In this document: positions 55,067 to 64,000 of the stretch, piece by piece
How the letters are laid out: every line of letters begins with the position of its first letter
Position numbering within the stretch: the first letter of the stretch is position 1
The notes under the pieces: model-generated
The model's database searches: none
What the model saw: the letters and a program-made list of their open reading frames with translations, nothing else
Told to the model about the DNA's origin: nothing
Origin: Delphinapterus leucas
Lineage: Eukaryota > Chordata > Mammalia > Artiodactyla > Monodontidae
NCBI RefSeq assembly: GCF_002288925.2
Contig: NW_022098004.1
Coordinates: forward strand, 13,650,581 to 13,714,580
DNA: 64,000 nucleotides
Direction: 5' to 3'
Made by a program: the position numbers and the translations under genes

Positions 55067-57164
55067 CTGTGCCTTATTTTGTATCCTGCAACTTTACCAA
55101 ATTCATTGATTAGCTCTCGTAGTTTTCTGGTGGCATCTTTAGGATTCTCTATGTATAGTATCATGTCATCTGCAAACAGTGACAGTTTTCCTTCTTCTTT
55201 TCCAATTTGTATTCCTTTAATTTCTTTTTCTTCTCTGATTGCTGTGACTAGGGCTGCCAAAACTATGTTGAATAATAGTGGTGAGAGTGGACATCCTTTT
55301 CCTGTTCCTGATCTTAGAGAAAATGCTTTCAGTTTTTCACCATTGAGAATGATGTTTGCTGTGGGTTTGTCACATATGGCCTTTATTATGTTGAGGTAGG
55401 TTCCCTCTATGCCCACTTTCTGGAGAGTTTTTATAATAAATGGGGGTTGAATTTTGTCAAAAGCTTTTTCTGCATCTATTGAGATGATCATATGGTTTTT
55501 AATTCTTCAGTTTGTTAATACAATGTATCACATTGATTGATTTGCGTATGTTGAAGAATCCCTGCATCCCTGGGATAAGTCCCACTTGATCATGGTGTAT
55601 GATCCTTTTAGTGTGTTGTTGGATTCTGTTTGCTAGTATTTTGTTGAGGATTTTTGCATCTGTATTCATCAGTGATATTGGTCTGTAATTTTCTTTTTTT
55701 GTCGTATCTTTTTCTGCTTTTGGTATCAGGGTGATGTTGGCCTCATAGATGAGTTGGGGAGTGTTCCTTCCTCTGCAATTTTTTGGAAGAGTTTGAGAAG
55801 GATGGGTGTTAGCTCTTCTGTAAATGTTTGATAGAATTCGCCTGTGAAGCCATCTGGTCCTGGACTTTTGTTTGTTGGAAGATTTTTAATCACAGTTTCA
55901 ATTTCATTATTTGTCATTGGTCTGTTTCTTCCTGTTCAGTCTTGGGAGGTTATACCTTTCTAAGAATTTGTCCATTTCTTCCAGGTTGTCCATTTTATTG
56001 TCATAGAGTTGCTTGTAGTAGTCTCTTAGGGTGCTTTGTATTTCTGCGGTGTCTGTTGTAACTTCTTCTCTTTCATTTCTAAATTTATTGATTTGAGTTC
56101 TCTCCCTCTTTTTCTTGATGAGTCTGGCTAATGGTTTATGAATTTTGTTTTATCTTCTCCAAGAACCAGCTTTTAGTTTTATTGATCTTTGCTATTGTTT
56201 TCTTTATTTCTATTTCATTTATTTCTGCTCTGATCTTTGATTTCTTTCCTTCTGCTTACTTTGGGTTTTGTTTGTTCTTCTTTCTCTAGTTGCTTTAGGT
56301 GTAAGGTTAGATTGTTTATTTGAGATTTTTCTTGTTTCTTGAGGTAGGCTTGTATAGCTATAAACTTCCCTCTTAGCACTGCTTTTGCTGCATCCCATAG
56401 GTTTTGGATTGTCGTGTTTTCATTGTCATTTGTCTCTAGGTATTTTTTGATTTCCTCTTTGATTTCTTCAGTGATCTCTTGGTTATTCAGTAACGTATTG
56501 TTTAGGCTCCATGTGTTTGTGTTTTTTACGTTTTTTTCCCTGTAATTGATTTCTAGTCTCATAGCATTGTGGTCAGAAAAGATGCTTGATATGATTTCAA
56601 TTTTCTTAAATTTACTGAGGCTTGATTTGTGACCCAAAATGTGATCTGTCCTGGAGAATATTCTGTGCACACTTGAGAAAAAAGTGTAATCTGCTGTTTT
56701 TGGATGGAATGTCCTATAAATATCCATTACATCTTATCTGGTCTATTGTGTCATTGAAAGCCTATGTTTCCTTATTAATTTTCTGTTTGGATGATCTGTC
56801 CATTGGTGTAAGTGAGGTGTTAAAATCTCCCACTATTATTGTGTTACTGTCGATTTCCTCTTTTATAGCTGTTAGCAGTTGCCTTATGTATTGAGGTGCT
56901 CCTATGTTGGGTGCATATATATTTACAATTGTTATATCTTCTTCTTGGATTGATCCCTGATCATTATTTAGTGTCCTTCCTTGTCTCTTATAACATTCTT
57001 TATTTTAAAGTCTATTTTATCTGATATGAGTATTGCTACTCCAGCCTGCTTTCGATTTCCATTTGCGTGGAATATTTTTTTCATCCCCTCACTTTCAGTC
57101 TGTATGTGTCCCTAGGTCTGAAGTGGGTCTCTTGTAGACAGCATATATATGGGTCTTGTTGTTG

Positions 57165-57350
57165 TTTTTTTTTTTTTTTCTTTTTTTCCCGGTACGCGGG
57201 CCTCCCACTGTTGTGGTCTCTCCCGTTGCAGAGCACAGGCTCTGGACGCGCAGGCTCAGCGGCATGTGGGATCTTCCTGGACCGGGGCTCAAACCCGTGT
57301 CCCCTGCATCGGCAGGCGGACTCTCAACCCCTGCGCCACCAGGGAAGCCC
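57165..57350 (-). mobile_element. CHR-2-type SINE inside L1, internally deleted
   Basis: Poly-T with interruptions, cggtacgcgggcctcccact to ccaccagggaagccc. It lacks about 35 bases of the middle found in other copies. gggtcttgtt lies on both sides. Confidence 0.92.
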
Positions 57351-59671
57351 GGGTCTTGTTTTTGTATGCATTCACTGAGCCTGTGTCTTTTGGTTGGAGC
57401 ATTGAATCCATTCACTTTTAAGGTAATTACCAATATGTATATTCCTATTACCATTTTCTTTATTGTTTTGGGTTTGTTTTCGTAAGTCCTTTTATTCTCT
57501 TGTGTTTGCCACTTAGACAAGTTCCTTTAACATTTGTTGTAGAGTTGGTTTGGTGGTGCTGAATTCTCTTAGCTTTTGCTTGTCTGTAAAGCTTTTGATT
57601 TCTCCATCGAATCTGAATGAGATCCTTGCCAGGTAGAGTAATCTTGGTTGTAGGTTCTTCTCTTTCATCACTTTAAGTATATCATGCCACTCCCTTCTGG
57701 CTTGTAGACTTTCTGCTGAGAAATCAGCTGTTAACCTTATGGGAGTTCCCTTGTATGTTATTTGTCGATTTTCCCTCGCTGCTTTCAATAATTTTTCTTT
57801 CTTTTTAATTTTTGTCAATTTGATTTGTATGTGTCTCGTCGTGTTTCTCCTTGAGTTTATCCTGTATGGGACTCTGCACTTCCTGGACTTGGGTGTCTAT
57901 TTCCTTTCCCATGTTAGGGAAGTTTTCGACTATAATCTCTTCAAATATTTTCTCGGGTCCTTTCTCTCTCTTCTCCTTCTGTGACCCCTATAATGCGAAT
58001 GTTGTTGGGTTTAATGTCCCAGAGGTTTCTTAGGCTGTCTTCATTTCTTTTCATTCTTTTTTATTTATTCTGTTCCGCAACAGTGAATTCCACCAACCTG
58101 TCTTCCAGGTCTCTTATCTGTTCTCTGCCTCAGTTATTCTGCTATTGATTCCTTCTAGTGTAGTTTTCATTTCATTATTGTATTGTTCATCTCTGTTTGT
58201 TTGTTGTTTAATTCTTGTAGATCTTTGTTAAACACTGCTTGCATCTTCTCGATCTTTGCCTCCATTCTTTTTCCGAGGTCCTGGATCATCTTCACTATCA
58301 TTATTCTGAATACTTTTTCTAGTAGGTTGCCTATCTCCACTTCATTTAGTTGTTTTTCTGGCGTTTTATTTTGTTCCTTCATCTGGTACATAGCCCTCTG
58401 CCTTTTCATCTTGTCTTTCTGTGAATGTGGTTTTTGTTCCACAGGCTGCAGGATGGTAGTTCTTGCTTCTGCTCTCTGCCCTCTGGTGGATGAGGCTATC
58501 TAAGAGGCTTGTGCAAGTTTCCTGATGGGAGGGACTGGTGGTGGGTAGAGCTGGGTGTTGCTCTGGTGGGCAGAGCTCAGTAAAACTTTATCCGCTTGTC
58601 TGCTGATGGGTGGGGCTGGGTTCCCTCCCTGTTGGTTGTTTGGCCTGAAGTGACCCAACACTGGAGCCTACCCAGGCTCTTTGGTGGGGCTAATGGCGGA
58701 CTCTGGGAGGGCTCACGCCAAGGAGTACTTCCCAGAACTTCTGCTGCCAGTGTCCTTGTCCTCATGGTGAGCCAAAGCCACCCCCTGACTCTGCAGGAGA
58801 CCCTCCAACAGCAGCAGGTAGGTGTGGTTCAGTCTCCTATAGAGTCACCACTCCTTCCCCTGGGTCCCAGTGCGCACACTACTTTGTGTGTGCCCTCCAA
58901 GAGTGGAGTCTCTGTTTCCCCCAGTCCTGTCAAAGTGCTGCAATCAAATCCCACTAGTCTTCAAAGTCTGATACTCTAGGAATTTCTCCTCCTGTTGCCG
59001 GACCCTCAGGTTGGGCAGCCTGATGTGAGGCTCAGGACCTTCACTCCAGTGGGTGGAGTTCTGTGGTCTGAGTGTTCTCCAGTTTGTGAGTCATACAGCC
59101 ACCAGTTATGGGTTTTGATTTTATTGTGATTGCGCCCCTCCTACCGTCTTACCGTGGCTTCTCCTTGTCTTTGGATGTGGGGTATCTTTCTTCGTGAGTT
59201 CCAGTGTCTTCCTGTCGATGATTGTTCAGCAGTTAGTTGTGATTGTGGTGTTCTCACAAGAGGGAGTGAAAGCATGTCCTTCTACTCCACCATCTAGATC
59301 CTTTCAGTGTCACTCTTTTAGATTTTTATGTTTCTTTAAGACATCTTTGTGATTGTTGGCCCTTTCCCTTGTAAGTTTTAGAATCAACTTGTCAATTTCT
59401 ACAAAAACCTGTTTGGGAGTACCCTGAATCTGTGTTAGACCAATAAGTTGGTAATTATCTCAGTAAGAAATACGAGTTTTTCAGTCATGTGGTATCTTTG
59501 ATTTGTTTGCATCATCTTTAAATTCTCTCAGTAGTGTTTTGTAGTTTTTCTTGTATAGGTCTTGCAGAAATGTTGTTAAATTCATCCCAGAGTAGTTCAT
59601 TTTTCTTGAAAATATTGCAAATTTTGTTTTCCTTTAATTTTTTGCTAATTGCTAGTATTTAAGAATGCTTT

Positions 59672-59876
59672 CGGGTTTCCCTGGTGGCGCAGTGGTTGAG
59701 AGTCTGCCTGCTGATGCAGGGGACATGGGTTCGTGCCCCGGTCCGGGAAGATCCCACATGCCGTGGAGCAGCTAGGCCCGTGAGCCACGGCTGAGCCTGC
59801 GCATCCGGAGCCTGTGCTCCGCGACGGGAGAGGCCACAACAGTGAGAGGCCCACGTACCGAAAAAAAAAAAAAAAA
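59672..59876 (+). mobile_element. CHR-2-type SINE
   Basis: gtttccctggtggcgcagtg to a 17-A tail, with gctttcg on both sides. Confidence 0.94.
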
Positions 59877-59956
59877 GCTTTCGATTTTTGTATATTAATT
59901 TAAAATTCTGTGACCTTGCTAAAATTCAGTTGGTTTACATTTACAAAAATTTATCT

Positions 59957-60158
59957 GCGGGCTTCCGTGGTGGCGCAGTGGTTGAGAGTCCGCTTGCCGA
60001 TGCAGGGGACGCAGGTTCGTGCCCTGGTCTGGGAAGATCCCACATCCTGCGGAGCGGCTAGGCCCGTGAGCCATGGCCACTGAGCCTGCATGTACAGAGC
60101 CTGTGCTCCGCAACGGGAGAGGCCACAACAGTGAGAGGCCCGTGTACCGCAAAAAAAA
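59957..60158 (+). mobile_element. CHR-2-type SINE
   Basis: gcgggcttccgtggtggcgc to an A tail, with aaatttatctg on both sides (target duplication). Lies 80 bases from another copy in the same direction. Confidence 0.95.
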
Positions 60159-61064
60159 AAATTTATCTGTGATGTTTTACTTCTTTCTTTCCAATATATA
60201 TGTCTTTTATCTATCTATCTACCTTTATTGCATCATCTTGGACCTCCAATACGATGTTTAATAGAAGTGACGGTACATCTTTGCCTTATTCCTGGTCTTG
60301 GCGATAAAATGTTCAGTCTGTCTCCATTAAGTATGATGAAAGCTACAGCTTTTTCATAGTTGTTCTTCATCAGGTTGAGGAAATTCCCTTTCATTCCCTA
60401 TTTTGCTGAGAGTTTTCATCACTAAGAGATGTTGAATTCTGTTGAGTGGTTTTCTGTATCAGTTGAGGTTATCATATGATTTTCTTCTTTATTCCATTAA
60501 TATGGAGAATTACGTTGATTTTTAACTGTGAAGCCTACTTTGCATAGCTGGAATAAACTCCATTATTATGTGTTATTATTACTATAATTATTTTTATATT
60601 GCCAAGTCAGATTTCCTAATGTTTTGTTAAGAATGTTTATGTCTAATTTTGGGAGAATATTATGGTTTTCTAATTTTCTTTTCCCCTGTAGTGGCTTTGT
60701 ATGATTTTGGTATTGTTGGTGTCATAAAGTGAGATGGAAAGTGTTTCTTCCTTTTTATTTAAAAAAAAAAGTCTGTGAGGAGTTAATGCTACTTTTTCCT
60801 TAATTGTTTGGTATTATTAACTGAGTGGAACATACAGAGTTCCCATATACCCTGTGTTTCCACATATGCACAGCCTCCTCACTGTCAACATCCTGCACCC
60901 AGAGTACATTTGCTTTGATTGATGAACCTACATTGACACATCATTATCACTCAAAGTCCATAGTTTACAGTTTGTGTCCACTCTTTTTTTTTTTTTAAGT
61001 TATTTTTGATGTGGACCGTTTTTAAAGTCTTTATTGAATTTGTTACAATATTGTTCTATTTTAT

Positions 61065-61179
61065 GTTTTGGTTTTTTGGCCAGGAGGCATGTGGGATCTT
61101 AGCTTCCTGACCAGGGATCAAATCCACACCCCCTGCATTGGAAGGTGAAGTCTTAACCGTTGTACTGCCTGGGAAGTCC
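61065..61179 (-). mobile_element. CHR-type SINE, short form
   Basis: tttggccaggaggcatgtgg to gcctgggaagtcctg. Sits in L1 3' end DNA. Confidence 0.85.
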
Positions 61180-61999
61180 TGGTGTTCACTCTTGGCGTTT
61201 TGTATTTCATGGGTTTTGACACAAGGAATGACATGTATTCACCATTTCAGTGTCATACAGAATAGTTTCACGGCCCTAAAAATCCTCTGTGCTCTGTTGA
61301 TTCATCCCTCTCACCCCATCCCCCAACCTCTGGCAACTTCTGATCTTTTTATTGTCTTCGTAGTTTTACCTCTGCAGAATATCATATGGTTGAAATCATA
61401 CAGTATGTAGCCTTTTCACATTGGTTTCTTTCACTTAGTAATATGCATTTAAGGTTTCAACATGAGCTGTCATGCTATGAAAAGACATTTCGTTTAAGCC
61501 TTGAATAAAATTTCATTGTATTGATGTACCACAATTCATCTGTCCACCTGCTGAAGAGCATCTTGCTTGCTTCCAAGTTTTGGCAATTGTGAATCAAGCT
61601 GCTATGAGCATCCATGTGCAAGCTTTGTGTGGATGTGAGTTTTCAGTTTCTTTGGGTAAATATCAAGGAGCACAATTGCTGGGTCTTATGGTACGAGTAT
61701 TTTAGTTTTGTAAAAAGAAAAACTGCCAAAGTATCTTCCAAAGTTGCTGTGCCATTTTGCATTTCTACCAGCAACGAATGAAAGTTCTTCTTGCTCCACA
61801 TGTACACCAGCATTTGGTATTATTAATGTTTTGGATTTTTGGCATTCTTATAGGTATATAGTGATTTCTAATTGTTTTCATTTGCAATTCCCTAATGCAT
61901 TATCATGTTAAGCATCTTCTCATATGCTTTTATTCCATCTGTTTTCTTTGGTGAGATATCTGTTAAGATCTTTTGCCTGTCTATTAATGGGTTCCTTTT

Positions 62000-63480
62000 T
62001 TTATTGTTGAGTTTTAAGAGTTATGTTCAACAACTGTCTCTGGTTGGTTTTGATAGATTGTCTTGGGGGGAGACCACTTTTTGTACTAGTGAGCTCTGAG
62101 TTAGTTCAATAATGACAGCCTTACATGTGAAGTCTTTCATGTCCAATAATGACCCTTCTCTGGGAACTCCAACTTCTTGGACTGCCAGACTTGGTTGTGG
62201 CTGTTGTTTTTCAAGATTCCTGTGTACCTGGGGATGGGCAGATGAGCACAGGGAAATTAAAATGCCACAAAGCTCATTGTTTTTACTGAGATTCAGCTCT
62301 TTTCCTTGAATAATCATTCCCTAGATGGCTGCCAGTCTTTGGTTAATTTCTAGCATTTTGAGAAAGTTGATTTTGACAGTTTTTGCTAGTGTTCTCATTG
62401 CTTTTATGGAGGAAAGTGTTTTCAGAGCTTTTTACTCTGAGATTTTCAATGATGTCCATTGTCCTTTTGTGAGCAGTAACCTAAATTTGTAAGGTAGTGT
62501 TGTGAGAACTGGAAGAAATTCCTTGCCTGTAGAACAGGAGGACAAGAGCTCAATTAAATGACCAGGGAAAGTAATATATGCACATCGTGTCACATCATGT
62601 CAGTTTATAATATATTTTATAGGTGCTGGATCTAGATGAGTCAAATTTTACTCGGTGAAGAGTGAGTAGTTAAATCTCATCACCATATAACATGTAATGG
62701 TTTGTATCCTTTAAAATGAAATGAGGAATTACAATTTTTTTTGCAGGGGGGTCACAACATAAAATGTATTTCCTTTTGCAAGTCAGGGTGAAAAAAGTTT
62801 AAAAGACACTATTCTAGGACAGTGTTTTCCAAACTTCCCTTTAGCCTGGAATCATAAGAATCTAACTTGGGGGCCTAAAATAGGTAAGGTAGAAGCTGAA
62901 GACTCTGGTCCCATGTGATCCTCTCCTAACACCCCCTCCCCAGGGGTCACGGGCCCCAGGCCTGGGAGTCTGCAAGGTCAGGGTTCACAGTCAAATTTCA
63001 GCACAGGTGCACCAACAGGGGTGCAGAGGGACAGCCTGTGCAAGAGTTGAGTGTTCATGTTGTGGATAAATCATTTTTTGGTTAAATTAAGGTGCCCTTT
63101 AAGGCAGGCCCCAAACACTCCTGCCTGGCACAGCTAGACAGGCCAGCCCAGCACCCCCACCAGCAGCCACTTCATGGCCTGATGTGTGTACTATTCCACA
63201 GTGACACCAGCACTTGTGGCCTCAGCTATGAGCTCTCACCTCCAAAACCTTGTTCCCAGCGAGAATTCAGCAGTGTCAGAACAGTCTCAGGGTTTGGGAC
63301 AGAAGCAACAAACGCCGAGAGTCCCAAAGGCTTGCTCCCAAGATTTGTCTACAGTGCAGACAAATCGGCTTTATTTAAGGGACTGAGCCTTGTTTCAGAT
63401 GACGTTCGGACTTTACCTTCTAGAAGTAAGCCTTTTGTCTCCAATCAATTAGGTAGATGTTTGGAGTTAAGTTGTTTTTC
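62000..63480. other. Repeat-poor stretch with no identified gene
   Basis: 62.0-62.9 kb may be further old L1 or unique sequence. 62.9-63.4 kb is GC-richer and unique-looking; it has a 130-codon plus-strand frame but no recognisable domain or splice pattern. From about 63.42 kb onward the minus strand is TBC1D14-derived. Confidence 0.5.
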
Positions 63481-64000
63481 TTGAAATGAGCAAATAATTT
63501 TGTTGTTTATTTTTTAAATTTTTTTTTTTTTGCGGTACGCGGGCCTCTCACTGTTGTGGCCTCTCTCGTTGCGGAGCACAGGCTCCGGACGTGCAGGCTT
63601 AGCAGCCATGGCTCACGGGCCCAGCCGCTCTGCGGCATGTGGGATCTTCCCAGACCGGGGCACGAACCCTTGTCCCCTGCATCGGCAGGCTGACTCTCAA
63701 CCACTAAGTCACCAGGGAAGCCCATGAGCAAATAATTTTGGCAAATTTTCTTCAACAAATACCTCAAACGCAGCAGAATAAGTCAACATAAGGCCGTGGT
63801 CCACTTGGAAAAAAGCCATTTGACAGGGTTTATTCAAAAGATTGGAAAAAGCAATGAAGGCATCTACAGTAAGTTCAAGATCAACACGGCTGCTATGAAG
63901 GTCATTCCCTGAACATAACCCACATCCGGTCGGTAACAAGTGTAAGCTTCCAAAATGCTGTGCAACATGTTGTGATACGGGCCACCTTGCTGGAAAATGC
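63440..64000 (-). pseudogene. TBC1D14: TBC1D14 processed pseudogene, partial (3' part in window)
   Basis: TBC1D14 is a Rab GTPase-activating-type TBC-domain protein linked to autophagy and recycling endosomes. The minus strand encodes an uninterrupted (intronless) run of its TBC domain: [20 protein letters not shown], then [40 protein letters not shown], and, beyond a SINE, FKKNNLTPNIYLIDW. A 4-base deletion near 63872 shifts the frame between ILNL and DAFIAF. After IDW near 63.44 kb the similarity stops. The frameshift, the absence of introns and the SINE insertion mark it as dead. The 5' part lies beyond the right edge. TBC1D12 is the closest alternative, but the residues fit TBC1D14 better. 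Confidence 0.85.
63503..63723 (-). mobile_element. CHR-2-type SINE splitting the TBC1D14 copy
   Basis: ttttttgcggtacgcgggcc to caccagggaagccc, in the pseudogene after the Leu-Phe-Ala-His codons. Perfect 17-bp duplication atgagcaaataattttg at 63486-63502 and 63724-63740. Confidence 0.97.

Larger units (their letters stand above)
53069..59305 (-). mobile_element. Near full-length L1 (LINE-1), dead copy
   Basis: About 6.2 kb including two nested SINEs; the 3' end is at the left and the 5' UTR at the right (near 58.5-59.3 kb). From 5' to 3' on the minus strand there are ORF1 pieces (coiled-coil part 58442-58167, C-terminal part 57818-57513), ORF2 endonuclease with [16 protein letters not shown] near 56.6 kb, reverse transcriptase with [12 protein letters not shown] near 55.2 kb, and the ORF2 C-terminus (53810-53340, [20 protein letters not shown] and [14 protein letters not shown]). 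Frameshifts and stops break both ORFs, so it cannot move. A 15-bp target duplication with one mismatch (agtgtc-c/a-ctctttta) is at 53054-53068 and 59306-59320. Confidence 0.95.
59306..62000 (-). mobile_element. Older L1, part 2, with L1M 3' material
   Basis: Reversed L1 ORF2 text continues the left piece: gttttagaatcaacttgtca, ctacagctttttcatagttg. Later parts (60830-61440, 61440-62000) read like L1 3' ends and ORF2 ends again, so more than one old L1 is probably stacked here. Degraded. Confidence 0.7.

Noticed and set aside
53340..58442. Several minus-strand frames with reverse transcriptase and endonuclease motifs
   Set aside because: They are pieces of one dead L1 rather than separate genes, so they are described under the L1.
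63092..63484. 130-codon plus-strand frame
   Set aside because: Part of it is antisense to the TBC1D14 copy, and the remainder has no recognisable domain or splice sites.
41863..63767. Many similar frames resembling [20 protein letters not shown] or [12 protein letters not shown], seen repeatedly on both strands
   Set aside because: They are all translations of CHR-2 SINE copies in alternative frames, not a protein family.
1..64000. CRISPR arrays, operons, phage or plasmid functions
   Set aside because: The sequence is clearly mammalian. The only regular repeats are dispersed SINE copies with target duplications, not spacer-separated arrays.

Overview
The window is mammalian nuclear DNA, most likely from a cetacean (whale or dolphin). 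It has GT-AG introns, CpG-island promoters, mammal-wide repeats (MIR, MER5A, MLT1, L1M) and about twenty copies of the tRNA-derived CHR SINE family. That family is abundant in whales and hippos. I saw no obvious BovB, Bov-A2 or Alu copies, which argues against a ruminant or primate.

Left half (1-36.4 kb): the 5' half of VAC14 on the minus strand, the scaffold of the PIKfyve-FIG4 lipid kinase/phosphatase complex that makes and turns over PI(3,5)P2 on endosomes. Twelve coding exons, from the ATG at 36050 to the end of exon 12 at 5160, join in one open frame of 458 codons with consensus splice sites. The C-terminal half (about 320 residues in the roughly 780-residue mammalian protein) lies outside the window to the left. 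Introns 1 and 9 hold three tRNA-Gly(GCC) genes, two on the plus strand and one on the minus strand. The first exon sits in a CpG island.

Middle (36.4-41.5 kb): a short spacer with a possible minus-strand terminal coding exon (36494-36603), degraded repeats (two of them similar LTR-like segments), and a second CpG-rich promoter at about 40.0 kb on the plus strand. It has an inverted CCAAT box and a CHR-like TTTGAA element, followed by a likely untranslated exon and a coding-type exon (40442-40619) of a gene I could not identify. Its later exons are not visible.

Right half (41.5-64 kb): AT-rich and repeat-dominated. A full-length but dead L1 (53069-59305, minus) with a 15-bp target duplication is inserted into an older L1, and both carry CHR SINEs. 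At the right edge is a broken, intronless copy of TBC1D14 (minus strand), split by a SINE with a perfect 17-bp target duplication.

No CRISPR, operon or prokaryotic system is present. The most interesting points are the intronic tRNA-Gly cluster with a paired T-stem change in one copy, the unidentified gene with a cell-cycle-like promoter, the unassigned exon just upstream of VAC14, and the nested transposon stratigraphy.
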